The notes beneath the pieces are model-generated. The model did no database searches. It saw only the letters and a list, made by a program, of their open reading frames with translations, and was not told the DNA's origin. 64,000 nucleotides of DNA from Nonomuraea deserti (lineage in GTDB: Bacteria; Actinomycetota; Actinomycetes; Streptosporangiales; Streptosporangiaceae). The stretch lies in contig NZ_SMKO01000014.1 of NCBI RefSeq assembly GCF_004348685.1, positions 1 through 64,000 of the forward strand. Direction: 5' to 3'. The stretch's first letter is position 1. The number at the start of each line of letters is the position of its first letter. Made by a program: the position numbers and the translations under genes. Below are positions 54,430 to 62,165 of this stretch, piece after piece.

Positions 54430-55265
54430 CACGCCCTGAACGCGTACCCGATCAGGCGGTCCTGCAGCGGTTTGGGCGGCGCCACGATGACCACCCGCTC
54501 CTCGCCTCCGTCGATGGCGGCCCGCACGGGGAACTGGAAGGCTTTCTTGGCCTCGCCGAACGCGTGGCCGTCGCAGCGTGCGGGGGTGAGCTCGATCGGC
54601 ACCTCCAGGCGCTGCTCGGCGGCCCGCAGCAGGCCCAGGCGCGGGCCGTCGTAGGCTACGTTGTAGTGCGTCGTGCCGCCCATGGCGGCCAGCGTCACCG
54701 CTCCCGCGCCGCGCCGCGTGACGACCAGGTCGCCGCGCATGACCTTGCCCGACTCCGTCCACTCCCGGCCGAACTCGATGCGCACGGCCTGCTTGATGAG
54801 GAACTCCGAGCACTCGTCGCGCAGCAGCCTGGCCAGCAGCGGGTCGGGGTGGGGCAGCTCGAAGGCGACCTTGCGCAGCGGCTCCGAGCCGGTGCGGAGG
54901 TGGGCCACGACGGTGGCGGGCCGCACCTGGGGCAGGCCGTCGGGTGAGCAGTTGGCGGCGCCGTACGGGATGGGCAGGTCGGTGCGCTCGGTCCTGCCGA
55001 TGGCGGCGCCGGCTCTGCTCGCGGGCACCGTACGGAAAGACGGCGTCACCAGCTGGACGTCGGCGAAATAGACGGGGGTGTCGCGGGTGTTGCGCACGGC
55101 CACCTGGAGCCGGTGTGCCGGTTCGTCGGAACGCCATTGCCCGAGCGTGACGGAGACGCCGGCGGGTGGCCCCGACGGAGCCTCGGGAGGGGGTTCCGAG
55201 GAGCCGCACCCGGCGAGAAGGGCCACCACGGCCAAGAATGTGGTACTACGCTTCACCTGACGCAC
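54414..55265 (-). CDS. Predicted lipoprotein of unknown function
   Basis: 283 residues from a GTG at 55265, preceded by GGAAG; a GTG nine bases later is possible. The open frame extends to 55544, but that part lacks support. The signal peptide ends LLAGC (Cys20), followed by a Pro/Ser/Glu-rich spacer. The mature part has two beta-rich halves (HRLQVAVRNTRDTPVYFADV and RLEVPIELTPARCDGHAFGE) and several cysteines. I recognise no family. The stop lies inside a strong terminator hairpin shared with livK1. Confidence 0.8.
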   Translation of the reverse strand: MRQVKRSTTFLAVVALLAGCGSSEPPPEAPSGPPAGVSVTLGQWRSDEPAHRLQVAVRNTRDTPVYFADVQLVTPSFRTVPASRAGAAIGRTERTDLPIPYGAANCSPDGLPQVRPATVVAHLRTGSEPLRKVAFELPHPDPLLARLLRDECSEFLIKQAVRIEFGREWTESGKVMRGDLVVTRRGAGAVTLAAMGGTTHYNVAYDGPRLGLLRAAEQRLEVPIELTPARCDGHAFGEAKKAFQFPVRAAIDGGEERVVIVAPPKPLQDRLIGYAFRACGFGR

Positions 55266-55445
55266 ATTAAGCCTGCTTCCGCAGGTCCCGTAAGTTGAGG
55301 ACTGATTACGACTCCGCATCCAAGTGCCGACAGTTCCTCGCGGCATCTGGTTGGAGCATGCGACAGTTTTGTACGTTTCCGTCATTCGATCGGGAACGTT
55401 CGGCGGTGCTGACGGATCCCCGGCCTGAAATGAAGGAGACACTTC

Positions 55446-56747
55446 ATGATCCGCATTGCTCCCGTGGGACGGGCGCTGGCTGTCGCGGCTGCCACCAGCC
55501 TGGCCCTGACAGCCTGCGGTGGTGGCGGCGACACGGCCACGCAAACCTCCGAAAGTGCCGCGCCCGCCTCATCCTCGTCGGCGCCGGCCGCGGCGAAGGG
55601 TGACGGCACGCTCACCCTCGGCACGCTGCTGCCCCAGACCGGTTCGCTGGCGTTCCTCGGCCCGCCCGAGTTCGCCGGGGTCGATCTCGCGCTCAAGGAG
55701 ATCAACGAGGCCGGGGGAGTGCTCGGCAAGCCCGTTGAGAAGTTCGACACCGACTCGGGTGACACGACGACCAACATCGCGTCCCAGTCGGTGGACAAGC
55801 TGCTGGCGCAGAAGGCCGACGCCATCATCGGCGCCGCGTCGTCGTCGGTGTCGGAGTCGGTGATCGACAAGATCACGGGCGCCGGCGTGGTGCACTTCTC
55901 GCCCGCCAACACCTCCGACAAGTTCACCACGATCAAGGACAACGGCCTCTACTTCCGCACCGCGCCGCCGGACAAGCTGCAGGGCCGCGTGCTGGGCGAC
56001 CTGGTGGTGTCCGACGGCAACGACACGGTCGCCATCATGGCGATGCAGGACTCGTACGGCACCGGCCTGGCCGACCAGGTGGAGAAGACCGTCACCGACG
56101 CCGGCGCCCAGGTGGTCGAGCGGGTCGACTACGACCCGAAGGCGCCCGACTTCTCCGCCGACGTCGCCAAGATCAAGGCGAAGAACCCGAAGGGCATCGT
56201 CCTGATCGGCTTCGAGGAGACCGCTAAGGTCATCGGCGAGCTCGTCAAGCAGGGCATGCCGGCCAGCAAGCACAAGTGGTACATGGTCGACGGCAACATG
56301 TCGAACACCAACTACGCGAAGATGCCCAAGGGCACGCTCACGGGCGTCAAGGGCACCTACCCCGGCGCCTCGGCTCCCGACGCGTTCAGGAAGAACCTCC
56401 TCGAGGTCGACCCCAAGCTCGAGGACTACACCTACGCTCCCGAGTCCTACGACGCGGCCAACCTGATCGCGCTGGCCGCCGAGGCCGCCAAGAGCGACGC
56501 GGGCGCCGACATCGCGGCCAAGCTGGCCGAGGTCAGCAAGGGCGGCGAGAAGTGCAAGAACTTCAAGGAGTGCGTCGACCTGCTGAAGGCCGGCAAGGAC
56601 ATCGACTACGACGGCGTCAGCGGCCCGGTGGAGTTCAACGACGCCGGTGACCCGGCCGTCGCCACCATCGGCATCTACCAGTACGGCGACAACAACAAGT
56701 ACCCGGTCAAGGCGCTCGAGTACCGCACCGGCAACATCGAGGGCTGA
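55446..56747 (+). CDS. Branched-chain amino acid ABC transporter substrate-binding lipoprotein, copy 2
   Basis: 433 residues, the same length as the copy at 53068 and roughly 80% identical by eye. The lipobox is LTAC (Cys24). The binding fold is the same (LPQTGSLAFLGPPEFAGVDLALKEIN). AAGGAG lies about seven bases before the ATG. It is convergent with the small lipoprotein gene and livHMGF. The two copies may bind different amino acids or be expressed under different conditions. Confidence 0.93.
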   Translation: MIRIAPVGRALAVAAATSLALTACGGGGDTATQTSESAAPASSSSAPAAAKGDGTLTLGTLLPQTGSLAFLGPPEFAGVDLALKEINEAGGVLGKPVEKFDTDSGDTTTNIASQSVDKLLAQKADAIIGAASSSVSESVIDKITGAGVVHFSPANTSDKFTTIKDNGLYFRTAPPDKLQGRVLGDLVVSDGNDTVAIMAMQDSYGTGLADQVEKTVTDAGAQVVERVDYDPKAPDFSADVAKIKAKNPKGIVLIGFEETAKVIGELVKQGMPASKHKWYMVDGNMSNTNYAKMPKGTLTGVKGTYPGASAPDAFRKNLLEVDPKLEDYTYAPESYDAANLIALAAEAAKSDAGADIAAKLAEVSKGGEKCKNFKECVDLLKAGKDIDYDGVSGPVEFNDAGDPAVATIGIYQYGDNNKYPVKALEYRTGNIEG

Positions 56748-56769
56748 CCAGCACCCGCGTGACGGAGAA

Positions 56770-56794
56770 GGGCCCGGTCGTCAGGACCGGGCCC
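56770..56794. terminator. Hairpin terminator after livK2
   Basis: Perfect 10-bp stem (56770-56779 with 56785-56794) and a GTCAG loop, followed by TCCTGCTGT. Confidence 0.75.
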
Positions 56795-56802
56795 TCCTGC
56801 TG

Positions 56803-57213
56803 TCATCCGCAGCCGGCCACGATCTGGTCGGCGGCCGCGCGGTAGCGCTTCAGCAGCGCCACCCGCCGCTCGCGCGGGACGTCGTTCTTGGACAGCCCCG
56901 CGGTCGTCGTCTCGACGGTCTCCACGGCCCCGCTCAGCGAGCCGGGCAGCCGGCCGCCGAACTCCCGCGTGATGCCGTGCACCTCCGCCAGGCGGCCGGT
57001 CAGGGCGTCCTCGAAGTGCTGGCGGTCCTCCTGGCCCTTCGGCCCCAGCATGAGGCCCGCGTACCCGATGGCGGACACCACGCGGGCGCAGGGGCTGTCG
57101 GTGGGATCGCCTCCGGTGCTGTACTTGCCCGCCGACGAGGCTGCGTCCTGGCAGCCGACGAGCAGGACGGGGAGCATGAGCGCGACTGTCGCAAAACGTT
57201 TCACACCGATCAT
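56803..57213 (-). CDS. Small predicted lipoprotein of unknown function
   Basis: 136 residues. The signal peptide ends LLVGC (Cys21). The mature part is mostly helical with two further cysteines (near residue 42 and at the end, VAGCG), which may form a disulfide. No family is recognised. The ATG lies only five bases after a terminator hairpin and has no clear ribosome-binding site; GTG at 57204 is an alternative start. It may depend on read-through from livF. Confidence 0.7.
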   Translation of the reverse strand: MIGVKRFATVALMLPVLLVGCQDAASSAGKYSTGGDPTDSPCARVVSAIGYAGLMLGPKGQEDRQHFEDALTGRLAEVHGITREFGGRLPGSLSGAVETVETTTAGLSKNDVPRERRVALLKRYRAAADQIVAGCG

Positions 57214-57218
57214 TAAAG

Positions 57219-57255
57219 AACGGCGAAGGGGCTCACCGGGAGCCCCTTCGCCGTT
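57219..57255 (-). terminator. Hairpin terminator after livF
   Basis: Perfect 16-bp stem (57219-57234 with 57240-57255), loop of five bases. On the minus strand it is followed by TCTTTAAT. It ends the livHMGF operon. Confidence 0.85.
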
Positions 57256-57275
57256 TTAGCGAACGATCGTGGGAT

Positions 57276-58061
57276 TTACGCCTTGGCCAGCGTGCCGAGG
57301 TAGAGCTCGATGACCTTGGGATCGTTGGCGAGCTGCCGACCGGTGCCGGTGTAGGCGTTGCGGCCCTGGTCGAGGACATAGCCGCGGTGGCAGATCTGCA
57401 GGCAGCGGCGCGCGTTCTGCTCCACCATGATGACCGTCACGCCCGCCTTGTTGATCTGCTGGGCCTGGATGAAGACCAGGTCCTGCAGCTTGGGCGACAG
57501 ACCGGCGGACGGCTCGTCGAGCAGCAGCACCGAGGGCTCGGTCATCAGGGCCCTGGCCATCGCCACCATCTGCCGCTCGCCGCCGGACAGGGACCCGGCG
57601 CGCTGCTTGCGCCGCTCCCTGAGGGCGGGGAACAACTCGGACACGAACGCGAAGCGCTCCTTGAACTTCCCCGGGGTCTGGAAGGCGCCCATCTCGAGGT
57701 TCTCCTCGATGGTGAGGCTGGGGAAGACGTTGTTGGTCTGCGGGACGTAGCCGACCCCGCGGGAGACCAGCGTGTGCGCCTTCATGTTCGTGATGTTCTC
57801 ACCCTTGAGCAGCACCGTGCCGCTGCGGATGTTGACCAGCCCGAACATGGCCTTGAGCAGCGTCGACTTCCCGGCGCCGTTGGGGCCGATGATGCCGATC
57901 AGCTCGCCGTCTTTGACGTAGAGGTCGGAGCCGTTGAGGATGTTGACGCCCGGCAGGTAGCCGGCGATCAGCTCGTCGCACCGGAGCACGGCGTCCTCGG
58001 CGCCTTCCAGATGCGCGCTGCGGTCGGTGACGGCCGCCTTCGACTCTGGGCCGGCGTTCAC
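57276..58061 (-). CDS. livF: Branched-chain amino acid ABC transporter ATPase LivF
   Basis: 261 residues. Walker A is GPNGAGKSTLL, the signature LSGGERQMVAMARAL, Walker B LLLDEPSAGLSP, and the H-loop EQNARRCLQI is typical of LivF. It has a roughly 28-residue N-terminal extension. It forms the ATPase pair with LivG. The ATG overlaps the livG stop by four bases. The gene ends at a strong terminator. Confidence 0.94.
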   Translation of the reverse strand: MNAGPESKAAVTDRSAHLEGAEDAVLRCDELIAGYLPGVNILNGSDLYVKDGELIGIIGPNGAGKSTLLKAMFGLVNIRSGTVLLKGENITNMKAHTLVSRGVGYVPQTNNVFPSLTIEENLEMGAFQTPGKFKERFAFVSELFPALRERRKQRAGSLSGGERQMVAMARALMTEPSVLLLDEPSAGLSPKLQDLVFIQAQQINKAGVTVIMVEQNARRCLQICHRGYVLDQGRNAYTGTGRQLANDPKVIELYLGTLAKA

Positions 58062-58996
58062 TTCTGCGTCTCCTCTTCGATTTCGGCCTCCAGCGCCGCC
58101 TCAGCCTCCTGCAGCTGCGCCTCCAGCTCGCCCTCGGACAGCGGCGCGTCGTGGTGGGCGCCCAGGTAGGCGTCGATCACACGCTGGTCGGACATGATCG
58201 TCGAGGGCGGGCCCTCGGCGATGACCGCGCCCTGGGCCATGACGATCACCCAGTCGCTGATGTCACGGACCATGTCCATGTCGTGCTCCACGAACAGCAC
58301 CGTCATGCCTTGCTCGCGCAGGTCCTTGACGTGGCCGAGCAGCGACTGCGTCAGCGCCGGGTTGACGCCCGCCATGGGCTCGTCGAGCATGACCAGCTCG
58401 GGGTTCACCATGAGCGCGCGGGCCATCTCCAGCAGCTTGCGCTGGCCGCCGGACAACGATCCGGCGAAGTCGTCGCGCTTGGCGTCGAGCTTGAAGCGGG
58501 CCAGCAACTCCTCGGCCCGCTCGGTGATCTCGTCTTCCTGGGCACGCCACACGCGCGGCACGAGCGCACGCCAGAAGTTCTCGCCCTTCTGCTTCTGGGC
58601 GCCGAGGCGCATGTTCTCCAGCACCGTCAGGCGCGAAAGCGCCTTGGTGAGCTGGAACGTGCGCACCATGCCGCTTCTGGCCACCTTGTGGGCGGGAACG
58701 CCGTTCATGGACCGCCCGTTGAACGTCCACGAGCCGGCGTCGGCCGTGTCGAAGCCGGTGAGCTGGTTGAAGAACGTGGTCTTGCCGGCGCCGTTGGGGC
58801 CGATCAGCGCCGTGATGGAGCCGCGCTGGATCTCCACGTGGCCGACGTCGACGGCGGTCAGGCCGCCGAAGCGCCGGACGACGTGGTCCACCACGAGGAT
58901 GGGGTCGGGCTTGGGCACGCCGGGATCGCGCGCCAGGTCCTTGAAGGCGGCCAGGGCGGCGGCTTTGCGGTCGGTGCTCATGGTCTCAGCGTGCAT
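58058..58996 (-). CDS. livG: Branched-chain amino acid ABC transporter ATPase LivG
   Basis: 312 residues from the ATG at 58996, which has AGGGAG ten bases upstream and overlaps livM by 11 bases; the ATG at 58981 is the alternative. Walker A is GPNGAGKTTFF, the signature LSGGQRKLLEMARAL, Walker B VMLDEPMAGVNP, and the LivG-type EHDMDMVRDISD follows. The C-terminus carries an unusual Glu/Ala-rich acidic helix (about residues 285-312). Confidence 0.94.
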   Translation of the reverse strand: MHAETMSTDRKAAALAAFKDLARDPGVPKPDPILVVDHVVRRFGGLTAVDVGHVEIQRGSITALIGPNGAGKTTFFNQLTGFDTADAGSWTFNGRSMNGVPAHKVARSGMVRTFQLTKALSRLTVLENMRLGAQKQKGENFWRALVPRVWRAQEDEITERAEELLARFKLDAKRDDFAGSLSGGQRKLLEMARALMVNPELVMLDEPMAGVNPALTQSLLGHVKDLREQGMTVLFVEHDMDMVRDISDWVIVMAQGAVIAEGPPSTIMSDQRVIDAYLGAHHDAPLSEGELEAQLQEAEAALEAEIEEETQK

Positions 58997-59984
58997 CGAT
59001 TGCGATCTCCCTCTTGTCGCCGAAGATGCCCTGTGGCCGGTAGACGAGCAACAGGATCAGACCGGCGCCTACCAGGATCCAGCGCAGCGCGCCGACCTGG
59101 TTGGTGTCCATGAAGGTGATGTACCCCACGCGGACCGCCTCGGAGAGCACGCCGTAGATGAGCACGAGCAGGACCCAGAAGAGCATCGAGCCGATGACCG
59201 GGCCGAGCACGCGGGCCGCGCCGCCGAGGATGACCATCGTGTACATGTAGAACGTCGTCTCGGTGCCGAACACGTCGGGCTGCACCGAGGCATAGCCCAG
59301 ACCGTAGATGAAGCCGCCGAGGCTGCCGATGACGCCGCCCAGCACCAACGCCTGCATCTTGTAGGAGAAGACGCTCTTGCCCAGGCTGCGCACGGCGTCC
59401 TCGTCCTCGCGGATGGCCTTGAGCACGCGGCCCCACGGGCTCTTCATCAGCAGGTGGACTATGAGGCAGGCCAGGGCGATCAGCACCCAGCCGACGGTGA
59501 TCACCCACATCGTGCGGTGGTTGAAGAACAGCGGGATGGGGCCGAGGTTGAAGCCGTAGTTTCCCGTGGGATAGGGGTTGAGCGCGTAGAAGCCCTCGGT
59601 GAAGCCGCGGTGGCCGTCGGAGCCGCCGAAGACGTCCTTGAACTGCACCGAGCGGAAGACGAGCCGGACGATCTCGGCCGCCGCGATGGTGACGATGGCC
59701 AGATAGTCGGCGCGCAACTGGAGCGTCGGTATGCCCAGCAGGAACGCCAGGATCACCGCCGCGATCAGGCCGAAGATGATGCCCGCCCAGAACGGCATGC
59801 CCAGGACGACGACGGTGACCGCCAGGCCGTAGCCGGCCACGCCCATGAACGCGGCCTGGCCGAAGTTGAGCAGGCCGGTGTAGCCGAAGTGCACGTTGAG
59901 ACCGATGGCGGCGATGCCGTACAACACCGTCTCGACGCCGACCGCGGACTTGATGGTGGTGCTGAAGATCGTGATCCAGTCCAT
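58986..59984 (-). CDS. livM: Branched-chain amino acid ABC transporter permease LivM
   Basis: 332 residues with about eight to ten hydrophobic segments. The LivM signature region includes YTGLLNFGQAAFMGVAGYG, and the coupling loop includes GRVLKAIREDEDAVRSLGK. It is the second permease of the system. It starts 16 bases after livH and overlaps livG. Confidence 0.94.
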   Translation of the reverse strand: MDWITIFSTTIKSAVGVETVLYGIAAIGLNVHFGYTGLLNFGQAAFMGVAGYGLAVTVVVLGMPFWAGIIFGLIAAVILAFLLGIPTLQLRADYLAIVTIAAAEIVRLVFRSVQFKDVFGGSDGHRGFTEGFYALNPYPTGNYGFNLGPIPLFFNHRTMWVITVGWVLIALACLIVHLLMKSPWGRVLKAIREDEDAVRSLGKSVFSYKMQALVLGGVIGSLGGFIYGLGYASVQPDVFGTETTFYMYTMVILGGAARVLGPVIGSMLFWVLLVLIYGVLSEAVRVGYITFMDTNQVGALRWILVGAGLILLLVYRPQGIFGDKREIAIDAR

Positions 59985-60000
59985 TCTGATCCTCCCCCGA

Positions 60001-61290
60001 TCAGCCGATCCGCTCGCGGCGGCCGAGGATGCCCTGCGGCCGGACGAGGAGCACGATGATGAGAACGGCCAGCGCGCCGACGCTCTTGAGCTCCGGCGGC
60101 ACCCACAGTGTCGAGACCTGGATGAACAGGCCGACCACCAGTGACCCGATCAGCGCGCCGAACGCGGTGCCGAGACCGCCGAGCGTCACGCCGGCGAAGA
60201 TGAGCAGGAGCATCTCCTGTCCCATCGTGTATTTCAGGTTCTGGGAGAGGCCGAGCATGATGCCCGCGAGTGCGGCGATGGCGCCGCCCGAGGTCCAGAT
60301 GATCCGGACGACCCGGTCGACGTTGATGCCGGAGGACGCCGCGAGCGCCGGGTTGTCGGCCACCGCGCGCGCCGCCTTGCCGGTGCGGGTGCGCAGCAGG
60401 GCGATGCCGACGATGATCAGCACGACCAGCTCGATGCCCATGGCGACGAAGTTCTTCGGCGCGGCCGAGATCGGCCCCACCTGCACGCCCGGCTGGGCGT
60501 TGTACTGGGTGTACGCCTCGGTCTGGCCCCCGAAGACGATGAGGAACAGGTAGCGCAGGAAGAGCGCGACGCCGATCGAGATGATCATCATGGCGATGAT
60601 GCCGGTGCCGCGCCTGCGCAGTTGCCCCCAGAAGAAGCGGTCCTGGAGGTAGCCGAGCAGGCCGGCGACGATGACGGCGATGGCGGCGGCGGGGATGAGG
60701 CCGAGCCCCATGCCCGCGTTGAACCCGTAGGCGAGGATCGCGCCGAGGGTGACCAGCTCGCCGTGGGCGAAGTTGGTCAGGCCGGTCGTGCCGTAGATGA
60801 GCGAGAGGCCGAGCGCGGCCAGGGCGATGATCAGGCCGAGGTTGAACCCCTCGAAGGTGAGCTGCGCGGCGCGGGTCCAGAACGCGCTGTTGTCGTCGCT
60901 CTGCTGCCCCTGGTCCTGGCCGCCGCCCTTCGGCTGGAGCGGGAAGAGGGCGGTGGAGCAGTTGCCCTCATAGACGCTCAGCGTGCGGACGTTCGTGCCG
61001 CCCCGCGCCTCGGCGTTCTGCGGCAGGCTGCCGACATCCAGGGTGACCTTGTACCTGCCCGGATCCTCGACCTGGACATCCCATCTGCCCTGAGCGTCGG
61101 TGGTGGCCTCCGCGACGGGTTTGCCGTCCTCGGTGGTCACGGAGATTCTGGCGCCGTTCACTGGCTGGCCTTGGAAGTTGAGTGTTCCCCTCAAGCCCTG
61201 GCAGTCGGCGGGCCCCGCATGGGCGGGGCCGGCGAGCAGGAAGATGAGTCCACCCAGGAAGGCCGTGAACGCGATCACGGCTCTGCGCAA
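60001..61290 (-). CDS. livH: LivH permease fused to an N-terminal extracytoplasmic Ig-like domain
   Basis: 429 residues from a TTG at 61290, with GGGAG five bases upstream. Residues 1-25 are a signal peptide (LLAGPAHA). About 30-115 form a carboxypeptidase-regulatory/CNA-B-like beta domain (LRGTLNFQGQPVNGARISVT, then DAQGRWDVQVEDPGRYKVTL). A Gln/Gly-rich linker follows, then a normal LivH permease from about 140 (LSLIYGTTGLTNFAHGELVT and the coupling loop TGKAARAVADNPALAASSGI). Typical LivH is about 290-300 residues, so the outer domain is an addition. It probably contacts the binding protein or the cell wall. Confidence 0.9.
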   Translation of the reverse strand: MRRAVIAFTAFLGGLIFLLAGPAHAGPADCQGLRGTLNFQGQPVNGARISVTTEDGKPVAEATTDAQGRWDVQVEDPGRYKVTLDVGSLPQNAEARGGTNVRTLSVYEGNCSTALFPLQPKGGGQDQGQQSDDNSAFWTRAAQLTFEGFNLGLIIALAALGLSLIYGTTGLTNFAHGELVTLGAILAYGFNAGMGLGLIPAAAIAVIVAGLLGYLQDRFFWGQLRRRGTGIIAMMIISIGVALFLRYLFLIVFGGQTEAYTQYNAQPGVQVGPISAAPKNFVAMGIELVVLIIVGIALLRTRTGKAARAVADNPALAASSGINVDRVVRIIWTSGGAIAALAGIMLGLSQNLKYTMGQEMLLLIFAGVTLGGLGTAFGALIGSLVVGLFIQVSTLWVPPELKSVGALAVLIIVLLVRPQGILGRRERIG

Positions 61291-61426
61291 TGGTGCTCCC
61301 TCGAAAATAGGTCAAGGCGGGGTTGTGCCCCTCCATCTCGACACGCGCGCATCGCAGGCACAACTGGGATGCAATGGCGGGAGCCTATTCTGGGTGCGCC
61401 CGTTTCAGTATCGTTCGTCACCAATT

Positions 61427-61446
61427 AGTGACATGTGTGTGTCACT
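61427..61446. promoter_or_regulatory. Dyad upstream of livHMGF, possible operator
   Basis: AGTGACA (61427-61433) and TGTCACT (61440-61446) form a perfect 7-bp inverted repeat, about 140 bases upstream of livH. The regulator is unknown. Confidence 0.4.
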
Positions 61447-61569
61447 GATGTGAGGAAACAACGAGGCAGGTCAGGGGCTAAATCGGGGGAGACACCTGGC
61501 ATGTGCGGAAAACGATGGAATAACGATCGCAGGTGGATGTTGACGAGCCCGCGGGGCGGCCTTTGGGAC

Positions 61570-61602
61570 CGTGTAAGGCTTCCCCGGCCGTACACGTTTT
61601 CT
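61570..61602 (+). terminator. Orphan plus-strand intrinsic terminator
   Basis: CGTGTA (61570-61575) pairs with TACACG (61591-61596), an inner GGC/GCC extends the stem, and TTTTCT follows. No plus-strand gene precedes it. Confidence 0.5.
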
Positions 61603-61689
61603 ACTGGGCCTCCCCGCGGGGCTCTGTTCGGACAACCGTAGCGACCCGCGGGGGGCACGTGCAAAGGATGCGCCCAAGTGACCGGTGTG

Positions 61690-62103
61690 TCAGCGGTCGC
61701 GCAGCAGGCAGGTGAGGCGCGAGGTGCAAACGCGACGCCCCTGCTCGTCGCTGATCACGATCTCGTACGTCGCCAGCGTGCGGCCGGCGTGCAACCTGGT
61801 CGCGACGCCGGTCACATGGCCGGAGGTCGCGGAGCGGTGGTGGGTGGCGCTGATCTCGATGCCCACGGCGATGCGCTCGGGCCCCGCGTGGATGGCCGCC
61901 GCCACCGAGCCCAGGGTCTCGGCCAGCACCACAGACGCCCCGCCGTGCAGCAGCCCGTACGGCTGCGTGTTGCCCTCGACCGGCATCCGGCCCGTCACCC
62001 GCTCCGGTGTGGCCTCGAGGAACTCGACGCCCATCCGCTCGGGAAGCGTGCCCGCGTGCATGTCGCCGACCATCGCTACGTCCATGGGGTTGGTCTGTGT
62101 CAA
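61690..62103 (-). CDS. PaaI/hotdog-fold acyl-CoA thioesterase
   Basis: 137 residues. The TTG start at 62103 is supported by GGAGG seven bases upstream; ATG at 62085 is the alternative. The hotdog signature is PYGLLHGGASVVLAETLGSVAA, followed by VGIEISATHHRSATSG. The family hydrolyses acyl-CoA thioesters (PaaI, MenI, EntH relatives); the substrate is not readable. It is divergent from polA across 62 bases. Confidence 0.9.
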   Translation of the reverse strand: MTQTNPMDVAMVGDMHAGTLPERMGVEFLEATPERVTGRMPVEGNTQPYGLLHGGASVVLAETLGSVAAAIHAGPERIAVGIEISATHHRSATSGHVTGVATRLHAGRTLATYEIVISDEQGRRVCTSRLTCLLRDR

Positions 62104-62165
62104 AGGGACGCCTCCACTCTTCCGAGCTCAGGTTTTCTGTCGCAGACGCAGACTAGGCTGCGGGT

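Larger units (their letters stand above)
61291..61689. other. Long intergenic region between livH and the thioesterase
   Basis: No convincing coding sequence. It holds the likely livH promoter, the dyad AGTGACA-N6-TGTCACT at 61427-61446 (a possible operator), a plus-strand hairpin followed by TTTTCT (61570-61602), and CCCCGCGGGG near 61612-61621. Confidence 0.5.

Noticed and set aside
61435-61641. 68-residue plus-strand frame upstream of livH
   Set aside because: No ribosome-binding site, no recognisable motif, and it reads through the hairpin at 61570.
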